Shown piece after piece: positions 25,770 to 33,944 of a stretch of DNA of 64,000 bases. This stretch comes from DATMQA01 sp035566895 (GTDB lineage Bacteria > Verrucomicrobiota > Verrucomicrobiia > Limisphaerales > UBA8199), in NCBI GenBank assembly GCA_035566895.1, contig DATMQA010000198.1:1-64000 (forward strand), read 5' to 3'. Below the pieces are notes generated by a model. That model had not been told where the DNA came from. It did no database searches and worked only from the letters and a program-made list of their open reading frames with translations. Each line of letters opens with the position of its first letter. The stretch's first letter is position 1. Made by a program: the position numbers and the translations under genes.

Positions 25770-26165
25770 ATGTCGATCGAAGTCAAAGGAATGCTCTTGG
25801 GGTTGGTGGCGGCGGTGGGGCTGCTCGGGGTGACTTTTGGGTTGTCGCCGCTTTTTCAACCCAAAAGGGCCACCGATGCGAATCGGGAACCGCAGGCGAA
25901 AGCTGCTTCGGTCACCACGACGGATGTCCTGCAGGGAGACGCCAAACGAGGTTACCGCCTGTTTGACCATACCTGCGCTCCTTGCCATGGCGATGATGCG
26001 CGCGGTGACGAAGGGCCCAACCTTCACGGCCTGACTAAGAGCGATGCCCGGATTACAACGATCATCAAAGGGGGCGTTAAAGGCGAAATGCCCTCCTTTG
26101 CCAAAAAATTCAGTGATGCGGATGTCCAGGCGCTGATTGCCTATCTCCGAACTTTGAAAGACTGA
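25770..26165 (+). CDS. Membrane-anchored class I cytochrome c
   Basis: A 131-residue protein with an N-terminal membrane anchor (about 5-28) and one c-type heme domain. The CAPCH motif attaches heme, and Met in GEMPSFAKK is the likely sixth ligand, followed by the terminal helix ADVQALIAYLRTL. It faces the periplasm and probably passes electrons between the dehydrogenases and a terminal acceptor. The start ATG lies 18 bp after the DUF2231 stop, with AGAGGAA upstream as ribosome-binding site. Confidence 0.88.
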   Translation: MSIEVKGMLLGLVAAVGLLGVTFGLSPLFQPKRATDANREPQAKAASVTTTDVLQGDAKRGYRLFDHTCAPCHGDDARGDEGPNLHGLTKSDARITTIIKGGVKGEMPSFAKKFSDADVQALIAYLRTLKD

Positions 26166-26223
26166 GCGCTGTCGAAACGCTTTCGTTAGCGCTTCCCAAT
26201 CGTCAAATCGAACCAACACGTAT

Positions 26224-26508
26224 ATGAATCCAATGTTAGCACTTTTCAATCTCGGCGGCGGAGAAATCATTTTGATCCTGGCGATCGTCTTGATTTTGTT
26301 CGGTGCCAAAAAACTGCCGGAACTCGCCAAGGGGCTCGGGCAGGGGATAAAGGAGTTCAAGAAAGCGGCCCACAACGCCTCCGAAGGGATGCGTGAGACC
26401 ATGACAGAGAGTCCTCCGAGTGTGCCAAGGCGTTTGGCTCCAGCCACCATCGCCCCTACTGACCCCGTATCCGCTGATGCACACGAGCCGGCCAGACCAA
26501 CAGCCTAA
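26224..26508 (+). CDS. tatA: Sec-independent translocase subunit TatA/TatE
   Basis: The 94-residue product has the TatA plan: a short N-terminal transmembrane helix (GGGEIILILAIVLILFGAKK), the hinge Phe-Gly (FGAKKLPEL), an amphipathic helix (AKGLGQGIKEFKKA), and a disordered Pro-rich tail. TatA forms the pore that exports folded proteins. Its presence among genes for three Tat-signal proteins (24329, 28400, 29886) suggests the island supplies its own export capacity. TatB and TatC are not in the window. Confidence 0.92.
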   Translation: MNPMLALFNLGGGEIILILAIVLILFGAKKLPELAKGLGQGIKEFKKAAHNASEGMRETMTESPPSVPRRLAPATIAPTDPVSADAHEPARPTA

Positions 26509-26851
26509 TCCTCCCCTTGAGGTTATTCCAATTCTGAAAAAAAAGACATTATGAAGAACCATCCGAAATCAAACCGTTCCACCCTTCGCTACGAGCCGGA
26601 GAAATGGACCTCTTGCTCCAGGACCTGTCTGGAGAAACCCAAGCATCACGTGCGCCGAAAGCCCTCAAGAAACGACACACCGCTGTCACCGACCCAGCCC
26701 TTGCCCCCTGGCCGAGGGATTCTGATCTGTCTTGGATGGCTCCGGTTGTTTCAAACCATTGTTTCGAAAGACGGCAAGCCGCGCACGCGAAAACCTTTCC
26801 TGGCTGCGGCATGATAGTTCCAGTTTCCACCTTTTACCGACCAACTATTCC
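26509..26851. other. Intergenic stretch before the NDH-2 gene
   Basis: No gene is supported. Several overlapping open frames (for example 26551-26814) encode Arg/Lys/Pro-rich text with no domain and no good ribosome-binding site. The sequence looks like decayed DNA. A promoter for the NDH-2 gene could lie here, but I see no copy of the GGGAATA-N17-GTCTGGAT element. Confidence 0.45.
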
Positions 26852-28315
26852 ATGACAAATCATACAACAAGCAAGCCGCCCACTCAGCGGATTCTCATTC
26901 TTGGCGGCGGTTTTGGCGGTGTCTATGCCGCATTACATCTGGAGAAGTTGCTGGCGCGAAAGCGCGACGTGGAGCTTTGCCTGGTCAGCCGTGACAACTT
27001 CTTTCTCTTCACGCCGATGCTGCACGAGATAGCCGCCAGCGATCTCGAGATCACGAACATTGTGAATCCCCTCCGAAAGCTCCTGCGCCGTACCGAGGTG
27101 CTCGTGGGTGATGTGGAGCAAATCGATCTGCCCAACCAGCGGGTCTTGATTTCACACGGTTACGGAAACCACTCGCACGCGCTCCGTTACGACCATCTGG
27201 TGCTAGCGCTGGGGTCAGTTACCAATTTTTTCAACCTGCCAGGTTTGGCGGAGCTGGCCCTGGCAATGAAATCTCTGCCGGATGCTATTCAACTGCGCGC
27301 ACAAATCATCGGGCACCTGGAGGAGGCCAATTCCGAACGCATTCTCACCGACCGGCAGTCGTTGCTCACCTTTGTCGTGGCGGGTGGCGGCTTCGCCGGC
27401 GTAGAAACCGTTGCCGCCCTGAATGACTTCGTCCGAGAAGCGTTGCGGTACTATCCGAATCTGCGCCAAGAGATGTTGCGGGTGGTGCTGGTGCATTCCG
27501 GGGCGGTGATTTTGCCGGAACTGGGGGAGAGTTTGGGGCGTTGCGCGCAGAAGGCGCTCGTCCGACGCGGTGTGGAAATCCGACTTAACACCCGGGTCAC
27601 CAGCATGACGGAGAATGAGGTGTTTGTGACCGGTAGCGTTCCGATGCCCGCGAGCACTCTGGTATGGACTGCCGGGACCGTGCCCAATCCGCTCGTTTCT
27701 TCCCTGCCTTGCCAAAAGGAACGTGGTGGCCGCGTGCTCGTGAACGAATTCTTGCAGGTCCCCGAGTGGCCAGGGGTTTGGGCCGTGGGCGACTGTGGGC
27801 TTGTGCCTGACACCAGACGGCCAGGAAAGTCGCACCCGCCGACAGCGCAACACGCCATTCGTGAGGGCCGGGTCGTCGCGCAAAATATCGCGGCGTCGCT
27901 CTACTGCCGGCCGCTGAAACCTTTTTCGTTTAAGACGATTGGACTGTTGGCTTCCATCGGCCGCCGGCGGGGCGTAGCGCGCATTTTCGGGTTCAATTTC
28001 TCCGGCTTTTTCGCCTGGTGGCTGTGGCGCACGATTTACCTGAGCAAATTGCCCGGGTTGGACAAAAAGGTCCGGGTGGCCTTTGAGTGGACTCTGGATC
28101 TTCTGTTCCGCAAAGACGTTTGCGCGGTTCATCACCAACCGCGCCGTAGTGATTGTTACCGCGAGGAACAACACGAGAATACGTTTGGCAGCAACGGCAA
28201 CGGTCGGCCGACACCGAGCGCCGACACCAGCTCTGGCAAACAGATACATTCAAAAAAGGAAAGTGTTCGGGAATATTCTGCTCCCATAAGCGGTCAGGAG
28301 CAGTGGGCAAGCTGA
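26852..28315 (+). CDS. Type II NADH:quinone oxidoreductase (NDH-2 family)
   Basis: I start at 26852 (487 residues); the upstream frame is non-coding in character. The N-terminal FAD site is RILILGGGFGGVYAALHLE, and the second dinucleotide site is FVVAGGGFAGVETVAALNDF. A C-terminal FAD contact follows in VWAVGDCG. A hydrophobic amphipathic end (FFAWWLWRTIYLSKLPG) attaches it to the membrane, as in NDH-2. It oxidises NADH and reduces quinone without pumping protons. The last 60 or so residues are Arg/Ser-rich and longer than usual. It lies in the redox island between TatA and the haloperoxidase gene. Confidence 0.88.
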   Translation: MTNHTTSKPPTQRILILGGGFGGVYAALHLEKLLARKRDVELCLVSRDNFFLFTPMLHEIAASDLEITNIVNPLRKLLRRTEVLVGDVEQIDLPNQRVLISHGYGNHSHALRYDHLVLALGSVTNFFNLPGLAELALAMKSLPDAIQLRAQIIGHLEEANSERILTDRQSLLTFVVAGGGFAGVETVAALNDFVREALRYYPNLRQEMLRVVLVHSGAVILPELGESLGRCAQKALVRRGVEIRLNTRVTSMTENEVFVTGSVPMPASTLVWTAGTVPNPLVSSLPCQKERGGRVLVNEFLQVPEWPGVWAVGDCGLVPDTRRPGKSHPPTAQHAIREGRVVAQNIAASLYCRPLKPFSFKTIGLLASIGRRRGVARIFGFNFSGFFAWWLWRTIYLSKLPGLDKKVRVAFEWTLDLLFRKDVCAVHHQPRRSDCYREEQHENTFGSNGNGRPTPSADTSSGKQIHSKKESVREYSAPISGQEQWAS

Positions 28316-28399
28316 ACCTTACACAGGCATTCGGGATGAATGGCTAAGAGAGTCAGCGAGACACACACGTAACCAGAAACCAAAACCAAACCGGTACTT

Positions 28400-29845
28400 A
28401 TGCAACACATTTCAATTCACATCGCTCCCGCCCAACGCGGCGGGGAATCCGCAACCACACACATCTCGGCGGCGAACTCTAATGGACATCCCAGGAGGCG
28501 GGCTCTCATGAAATGCCTCGCTTTCACCGCAACGACTCTGCTGTGCGCCCACCTCGGAGCTCAAGTCCCCGTTTCGAATGAAGCCTCAGGTGATGAGCGG
28601 CATCGTTCCCAGGGTGACCGCACCGACCAGTCTGTTAACCCGGTGCTGCAATGGAACAAAGCACTCCTCGTGATTGTCCGCACCCATGGCGCTCAACCGG
28701 CAACCATACACCCCACGCGCAGCTTTGCGCTCATGCACGCCGCCATTTATGACGCGGTCAACACCATTGACGGAGCGCATGAGCCTTATCTGGTCCATCT
28801 GACTGGCGTGTCGCCACTCGCGTCCCAGGACGCAGCGGCGGCGACCGCCGCCCATGAAATCCTTGCGCAGTTATATCCTGCTTTCCAAACGATGCTGGAC
28901 ACTCAGCTTCAACAGTCCTTGGGACTAATTCCGGATGGAGCTGACAAAACTGAGGGTATGAGCGTGGGGCAAAATGTCGCTGATAGCATCCTGGCTCTGA
29001 GAAGCAATGACGGCTCCGGCGCTCAACCCATCCCCTATGTCTTCGGGAGCGCTCCGGGACACTACCAGTCAACCCCGCCTAATTTCCCGAAACAGCCGCA
29101 ATTCACTCACTGGTCTCACGTGACGCCTTTTGCGCTCGAAGCAGCCAATCAATTTCGTCCTGGTCCCCCGCCGGCGTTGACCAGCGATACCTACAGCGAC
29201 GCATTCAATGAGATCAAAGCGCTTGGGATCACCAACAGTACCGCCAGTTCTGCGGACCAGGCGCTAACGGGCCGGTTTTGGAATGGAGCCATTCAGAATT
29301 ATTGGAACGAAATCACCCAGACCGCCGCCTTGGAACACGACCTGACCACCGCCCAGAGCGCCCGCCTCTTTGCACTGCTCAATCTGACCTTCGCCGATGC
29401 AGTGATTGCTTTCTACGATGCCAAATATACCTACAATTTCTGGCGGCCAGTCACCGCCGTCCGGGCTGCCGATACCGACAACAATCCTGAGACGATCGCT
29501 GACCCGAACTGGCTTCCTGAGGTGGGCACCACGGCGCCCGATCCGTCCTACCCCGGCGCGCACGCGGTGATTAGTGGTGGAGCGGCGGCCGTATTGGGTT
29601 CCTTCTTCAAGGGGCATCGTTTCAATTTCGCTGTTACGTCGGAAGTTTTGCCTGGGGTCGAACGCCCATTCGACGACTTCCGGGACGCGGCCGACGAAGC
29701 AGCTTTTAGCCGCATCTTCGCCGGCCAACATTTCCGCTTCGACCTCACCACTGGTGAGCGGTTGGGCCGCGAAGTAGCTGACTTTGTCGTCGATCATTTG
29801 CTGACTCCCCGTCACGGGGAGGAGGAATCCGGCGAGGACAAATAG
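28400..29845 (+). CDS. Tat-exported vanadium-dependent haloperoxidase/PAP2-family protein
   Basis: A 481-residue exported protein with a Tat-like signal (RRRALMK at about 32-40, then a hydrophobic run to about 55). The vanadate/phosphate site of the PAP2 superfamily is visible: Lys in AKYTYNFWRP, the PSYPGAHAVISG motif with the acid-base His, and Arg in GQHFRFDLTTG. Length and motif order match vanadium chloroperoxidase-like proteins rather than lipid phosphatases. The usual PSYPSGHA reads PSYPGAHA here, a small departure. It would oxidise halides with hydrogen peroxide, or act as a phosphatase if vanadate is absent. It belongs to the redox island. Confidence 0.8.
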   Translation: MQHISIHIAPAQRGGESATTHISAANSNGHPRRRALMKCLAFTATTLLCAHLGAQVPVSNEASGDERHRSQGDRTDQSVNPVLQWNKALLVIVRTHGAQPATIHPTRSFALMHAAIYDAVNTIDGAHEPYLVHLTGVSPLASQDAAAATAAHEILAQLYPAFQTMLDTQLQQSLGLIPDGADKTEGMSVGQNVADSILALRSNDGSGAQPIPYVFGSAPGHYQSTPPNFPKQPQFTHWSHVTPFALEAANQFRPGPPPALTSDTYSDAFNEIKALGITNSTASSADQALTGRFWNGAIQNYWNEITQTAALEHDLTTAQSARLFALLNLTFADAVIAFYDAKYTYNFWRPVTAVRAADTDNNPETIADPNWLPEVGTTAPDPSYPGAHAVISGGAAAVLGSFFKGHRFNFAVTSEVLPGVERPFDDFRDAADEAAFSRIFAGQHFRFDLTTGERLGREVADFVVDHLLTPRHGEEESGEDK

Positions 29846-29885
29846 AAAAACGAGAAACCAAAAATCAAAAACAAAAGCATTGAAT

Positions 29886-31058
29886 ATGCAAAATACACCG
29901 ATCCACGAAAGCTCTGTGCCAAACGGCGCAGAAACGGCCAAATCACAAACATCAGTCTCTAACGCCAATGGGCATCTCGGCCGACGGACGTTTATGAAGC
30001 GCCTTGGTCTGGGCGGAGCCACCCTGCTGCCAGCCAGCACCCTGTTGACGGGCAGGACCGTTGCCAGGGCTGCGGGATTTGGGAGAGGACTGACTCGCGG
30101 GGACGTCGCCATCCTTAAATTCCTGGCGGCTGCCGAAATTCTGGAGAGCGACCTGTGGCAGCAATATAACGAATTAGCACTGGGCAACGAGTCCTACCAA
30201 CTTGCTTTGAATGTGCTCGATGGTGATGAGGCAACCTACGTTAACCTCAACACCCGGGATGAGTTCAGCCACGCGGCCTTTATCAACAAATATCTCGAGT
30301 CCAAAGGCCACCAGCCCGTCAGCCTCGAGGAGTTTCGCAGGTTGCCGAGCAGCCAGGCAACCGGATCGAACAAAACGGCCAAACGCCTGACCAATCTCAT
30401 GCAGCTCACAGTTGATACGAGCTTCTATTTCCGTTATCGGAGTGCGCTCAATCCGGATTTCGGCGCCAAATTCCCGCAAATCGTTGACTTGGTAAACGTG
30501 CCGGGCATTCCCAATTCGGATCTGCCCCCACCGACGGACTTAGACCATGGGTTCATGATCCAGTTTATCGCGAATACCGCCGGTTTCCATTTCGCGAGCA
30601 TCGAGCAGGGTGGCGCGAGCCTCTACCAGTCTTTCCTTCCAAAGGCAACCAGTCCCGAAGTGATTCAGATCGTAGGAGCCATTGGCGGCACGGAGATCCA
30701 ACACTATCAAACCTGGACCGACAAGGCCGGCAATGCCCCTGCGTTGACGGATAACAATGGCAACACCATCTTCCCACAACTGCCCGGCGCGCCCTCTCTG
30801 CCCAATCCTCCCGATGGCACCGATAATGCCGCCGCGAACGACACCAACCAAATCTTCGCCACGCCTTGTGAGTTCATTGACCCGAACCTGCCCCTCTGCT
30901 CCGCGATTCGGCCCATCTCGACTCAGCAAGCTGGTGCGGTGGCCACCATCGCCTTTTTCAAGAACGATGGACTCTTCATCGGTCAAGGCCAGGACTTTCT
31001 CGACTTCCTGAACGAACTGGCGGAAGAAGCCGATGAAGCTCGGCGCCAGTCGGACTAG
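29886..31058 (+). CDS. Tat-exported ferritin-like (DUF4439/Ferritin_2-type) protein
   Basis: I use the ATG at 29886 (390 residues) rather than the TTG at 29880. A Tat signal (GRRTFMKRLGLGGAT) precedes a four-helix ferritin-like domain: LTRGDVAILKFLAAAEILESDLW, split by Glu metal-ligand candidates, then DEFSHAAFINKYLESKG, and later EIQHYQTW. E-x2-H pairs (DEFSH, EIQHY) suggest a di-iron or related metal site. The N-terminal leader text (SVSNANGHLGRR) closely resembles that of the haloperoxidase gene just before (ISAANSNGHPRRR), so the two share an export module by duplication. The role is probably peroxide or metal handling in the periplasm. Confidence 0.8.
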   Translation: MQNTPIHESSVPNGAETAKSQTSVSNANGHLGRRTFMKRLGLGGATLLPASTLLTGRTVARAAGFGRGLTRGDVAILKFLAAAEILESDLWQQYNELALGNESYQLALNVLDGDEATYVNLNTRDEFSHAAFINKYLESKGHQPVSLEEFRRLPSSQATGSNKTAKRLTNLMQLTVDTSFYFRYRSALNPDFGAKFPQIVDLVNVPGIPNSDLPPPTDLDHGFMIQFIANTAGFHFASIEQGGASLYQSFLPKATSPEVIQIVGAIGGTEIQHYQTWTDKAGNAPALTDNNGNTIFPQLPGAPSLPNPPDGTDNAAANDTNQIFATPCEFIDPNLPLCSAIRPISTQQAGAVATIAFFKNDGLFIGQGQDFLDFLNELAEEADEARRQSD

Positions 31059-31102
31059 GTTTTCCAGGGAGTTACACATAAGTAATCCGCCCAAAGCCAA
31101 CC

Positions 31103-31127
31103 GCCTGCCGGGGGCAACCCGGCAGGC
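31103..31127. repeat. Stem-loop in the gap before the cupredoxin gene
   Basis: Perfect 10-bp arms GCCTGCCGGG (31103-31112) and CCCGGCAGGC (31118-31127) enclose GGCAA. No U-tract follows on either strand. It lies in the 291-bp gap between the ferritin-like gene and the cupredoxin gene, where I see no other gene. It may slow RNA decay or mark a processing site. A plus-strand frame at 31179-31349 upstream of the cupredoxin start is Arg-rich and not convincing. Confidence 0.55.
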
Positions 31128-31349
31128 CGCCCCGATAGAAGATTCCTGCACTTTGAAAGACTTCAGCAAGGAAAGCCCGTGACGAACAGACCAGCCATCC
31201 ACCTCAACATCGAGAGCCCAAGGCGCCGCCGACGCGCTAAGCGGGTACCCATCAGGGTATGGCAAAGCCATTTCTGGAGAAAACCCATCATTAACGTCCC
31301 AACTTACCCGCCATTCGCATCACATCCAAATCGTTTGCAACAAACCAAA

Positions 31350-32204
31350 ATGATCACCTCACAAAATCCGAATACTCGAAAACGAATGTTACGCTGCGCT
31401 TTCCGCGCCCTGGCCATTTGCTCCTTTAGCTGGTCGCTTGCCGCCTTTGGCGCTGTAGTCAACATGAACATAGTGAACTTCGCGTTTTCCCCAAGCACCG
31501 TAAACATAAGTGTAAATGACTCGGTCACCTGGACGTGGGTCGGTTCACCTCATACGACTACGAGCGATACGGGTCTGTGGGACTCGGGTGTTTTCGGAGC
31601 CGGGCATACGTTCAGCCGCACATTCACTTTGGCCGGCAGCTTTCCGTTTCATTGTACTGTTCACCCTTTTATGACCGGGACGATTATGGTGCAGTCGGCC
31701 AATGTGCCGCCGGCAGTCGCAATCACCGATCCGCCCAACGGTTCAGTCCTGGCCTCCCCCGCCACGTTCACTATCAGCGCGAAGGCGTCGGACACCGATG
31801 GGAGTGTCACGAACGTGCTGTTCTTGCAAGGGACCACCTCGCTCGGCAACGTCCAAAACATTCCGTATTTGGTGACGGTCCATAATCTGGCGGCTGGGGA
31901 TTACACGCTTTCGGCTGTGGCGAGTGACAATGGCGGTGCCAAAGCTACGAACGCAATTACCATTCACGTCGTTACCGCCGCGCCAATCACTCTCAGTGAG
32001 GCGCAGCAACTCTCTCCTACCTGCTTCCAGTTCAGCTACTCCGCTACCGCAGGCTTGCGCTACGTCGTCCAGCGGTCGGCAGATTTAACCCACTGGACCG
32101 CGCTCACCACGAATTCCGCCACGAGCAACTCCGAGATTTTCCTGGACCAAAGCGCAACCGGAAATCCCGGCTTCTATCGCGTTGGGCTTCTGCCCAATCC
32201 TTAA
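31350..32204 (+). CDS. Secreted cupredoxin (plastocyanin-like) protein with Ig-like domain
   Basis: The ATG at 31350 gives 284 residues with a signal peptide (about 1-33, ending AAFGA). A type 1 copper domain follows (about 35-115). The ligands are the first His in GSPHTTTS, and Cys, His and Met in FHCTVHPFMTG. A bacterial Ig-like domain (about 120-205, beginning AITDPPNGSVLASPA) and the short C-terminal module complete it. It probably shuttles electrons or copper outside the inner membrane. The CusF-Sco gene starts 12 bp downstream, a consistent copper pairing. Confidence 0.85.
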   Translation: MITSQNPNTRKRMLRCAFRALAICSFSWSLAAFGAVVNMNIVNFAFSPSTVNISVNDSVTWTWVGSPHTTTSDTGLWDSGVFGAGHTFSRTFTLAGSFPFHCTVHPFMTGTIMVQSANVPPAVAITDPPNGSVLASPATFTISAKASDTDGSVTNVLFLQGTTSLGNVQNIPYLVTVHNLAAGDYTLSAVASDNGGAKATNAITIHVVTAAPITLSEAQQLSPTCFQFSYSATAGLRYVVQRSADLTHWTALTTNSATSNSEIFLDQSATGNPGFYRVGLLPNP

Positions 32205-32216
32205 CAGGCAAAGAGT

Positions 32217-33212
32217 ATGTGGCGGCATCGATTACTCATTAGCGTCGGATTTTCCGGTTGGCTGATTTCAACGTGTGTGGAAATGGCCGCCGAGCCCCTC
32301 TCGTCGTCGGAGCCAGGCAAAAGCAACGAGCAAAGCTTCGCGGCGAGAGGGGTAGTCAAGGAACTCAAGCCGGGGGACAGAACCGTCCTGGTCAGTCACG
32401 AGGCTATTATCAACTACATGGACAGCATGACCATGCCCTTCAAGGTAAAAGAGTCAAAAGAGTTGACCGGCCTGCAAGCCGGCGACCGAATTTCATTTCG
32501 ACTCCACGTGACAGAAACCGAGAGTTGGATTGGCCAGATCGCGAAAATCGGAATAATCCCAATGGCTGAGGCCAGGCAACCACGCAGTCCCGCGGCCACG
32601 GAAGTGCCAAAGGCAGGGGCCAGCCACCCACTACTGACTTTCAAGTTCACAAATGAATTGGGGCAGGCTGTGAGCCTGGGCGAGTTCCGGGGCCAGGCGC
32701 TGGCGATCACGTTCTTCTTCACGCGCTGTCCTATTCCCGACTATTGCCCACGACTGTCGAAGAATTTTCAGGAGGCGTCGAGAAACCTCAGTTCGATGGC
32801 GGGTGGCCCCACCAACTGGCACTTCCTCTCGGTTTCGTTCGACACAGAAATTGATAACCCGCGGGTGCTGAAGGCCTATGGGGAAATGTACCATTACGAT
32901 CCGGCGCACTGGAGTTTTCTCACCGGGCCCGCGGATAAGATCGGCGAGCTCGCGCGGCTCTCCGATGTGACGTTCGAGCGGGACGGCGGCTCGTTCAATC
33001 ATAACTTCCGCACCCTGATCATCGACCCCTCCGGTCATCTGCAAATGGCCTTCCCGACAGGCGGGAATCTTTCAGGCGCGATCGTAGATGAAGTCCTCAA
33101 GGCTGCCGCGCTAACAAACAGAGTGGCCTCACGAAATTCCACGAAGGGAGAGCCAGATGAAGCAAGGAACGCAAAACACCGCGCAGGAAGCGCCCGTTTT
33201 CACGGTGGATGA
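32217..33212 (+). CDS. Sco1/SenC-type copper chaperone fused to an N-terminal CusF-like domain
   Basis: The 331-residue exported protein has a signal region (about 1-24). A CusF/PcoE-type copper-binding domain (about 40-115) contains YMDSMTMPFKV, whose Met residues bind Cu(I). A Sco thioredoxin fold (about 140-300) follows. Its Cys pair reads RCPIPDYCPR, that is C-x5-C instead of the classical C-x3-C, and the distal copper His is in SFNHNFR. Sco proteins load the CuA site of cytochrome oxidase or act as thiol reductants. The last 30 or so residues run over the start of the next gene and look non-native. It sits directly after the cupredoxin gene. Confidence 0.85.
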   Translation: MWRHRLLISVGFSGWLISTCVEMAAEPLSSSEPGKSNEQSFAARGVVKELKPGDRTVLVSHEAIINYMDSMTMPFKVKESKELTGLQAGDRISFRLHVTETESWIGQIAKIGIIPMAEARQPRSPAATEVPKAGASHPLLTFKFTNELGQAVSLGEFRGQALAITFFFTRCPIPDYCPRLSKNFQEASRNLSSMAGGPTNWHFLSVSFDTEIDNPRVLKAYGEMYHYDPAHWSFLTGPADKIGELARLSDVTFERDGGSFNHNFRTLIIDPSGHLQMAFPTGGNLSGAIVDEVLKAAALTNRVASRNSTKGEPDEARNAKHRAGSARFHGG

Positions 33213-33489
33213 CCACCTGCGCGTGCAACAACAAATCGAAGAACGCGCGAACGAGCTTTGGCACGCGCATGGATGCTGCAACGGGGCGGCCTTGCGCGAT
33301 TGGCTTCAAGCCGAGCGTGAGGTTCTGGAGCAATTCGTCCTGGCTTATGCCCTGCGGCCCTCAGCGCGGCGAGAGCCAAGCCGAGGGACGACTGCCGAAG
33401 CCAAACCGCCGAGCTCAGGGACCACGCCCATGAGGAACCGCCCGAAACCTAAATTACGGAAACCCGTACTAACAACCATACCACCGTGA
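33157..33489 (+). CDS. DUF2934-family small protein
   Basis: A 110-residue protein whose first half contains VQQQIEERANELWHAHGC and ALRDWLQAEREVLE, the helix-turn-helix-like pattern of DUF2934 (function unknown). The second half is basic and Pro-rich, probably disordered. GGAGAGCCAG precedes the ATG. It overlaps the end of the Sco gene by 56 bp and the next gene by 4 bp (GTGA). DUF2934 proteins are often encoded next to glycogen-branching or CBM48 proteins; the pairing here fits that pattern. Confidence 0.7.
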   Translation: MKQGTQNTAQEAPVFTVDDHLRVQQQIEERANELWHAHGCCNGAALRDWLQAEREVLEQFVLAYALRPSARREPSRGTTAEAKPPSSGTTPMRNRPKPKLRKPVLTTIPP

Positions 33490-33797
33490 ATACGACGCCT
33501 GGCATACTTGGTATCAATCGCTATGGGGCGAGAAACACGGCCAAGCCCGTCAACTTCTATTGCGCCGCGCCCACCGCAGCATCCGTTGTCCTGGTCGGAG
33601 ATTTCAACGGCTGGGATGCCACTTCTCATCCAATGCAGCGACAGGTTGACGGTTGTTGGTCCCTCCAGGTGCAGCTCACTCACGGCCATCACCGGTATCG
33701 ATTCTTGGTGGACGGCAAACCAGTCCTGGACCCGCGCGGAACGGGCATCGCCCGCAACGAACGCAACGAGCGGGTCTCACTCGTTGCTGTGAGTTGA
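33486..33797 (+). CDS. Stand-alone CBM48 (AMPK-beta-like glycogen-binding) protein
   Basis: The 103-residue product is essentially one CBM48 domain: VNFYCAAPTAASVVLVGDF, NGWDATSHPM, then WSLQVQLTHGHHRYRFLVDG and a DPRG turn. The NGW and the Tyr/Phe in YRFLVDG are the usual glucan contacts. The start is GTG overlapping the upstream stop as GTGA, so translation is coupled to the DUF2934 gene. It lacks an enzymatic partner domain and probably targets a partner to glycogen or starch-like glucan in the cytoplasm. Confidence 0.85.
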   Translation: MNTTPGILGINRYGARNTAKPVNFYCAAPTAASVVLVGDFNGWDATSHPMQRQVDGCWSLQVQLTHGHHRYRFLVDGKPVLDPRGTGIARNERNERVSLVAVS

Positions 33798-33944
33798 TCC
33801 CTGCACTGGCCCGTCATCTCCGCCGGTTCGCGGTGCGCTCGCATCGCCTGCGCATCAATGGGGACCGGGCTATGGATTCATGGACTGACAGATTGCGGAG
33901 GAGGGAAGTTTCCATTATTATTCGTTGAAGATTATTGAGCACGT

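Noticed and set aside
26551..26814. Plus-strand frame of 87 residues between TatA and NDH-2
   Set aside because: Basic Pro-rich text, overlapping alternative frames of equal quality, and no Shine-Dalgarno sequence.
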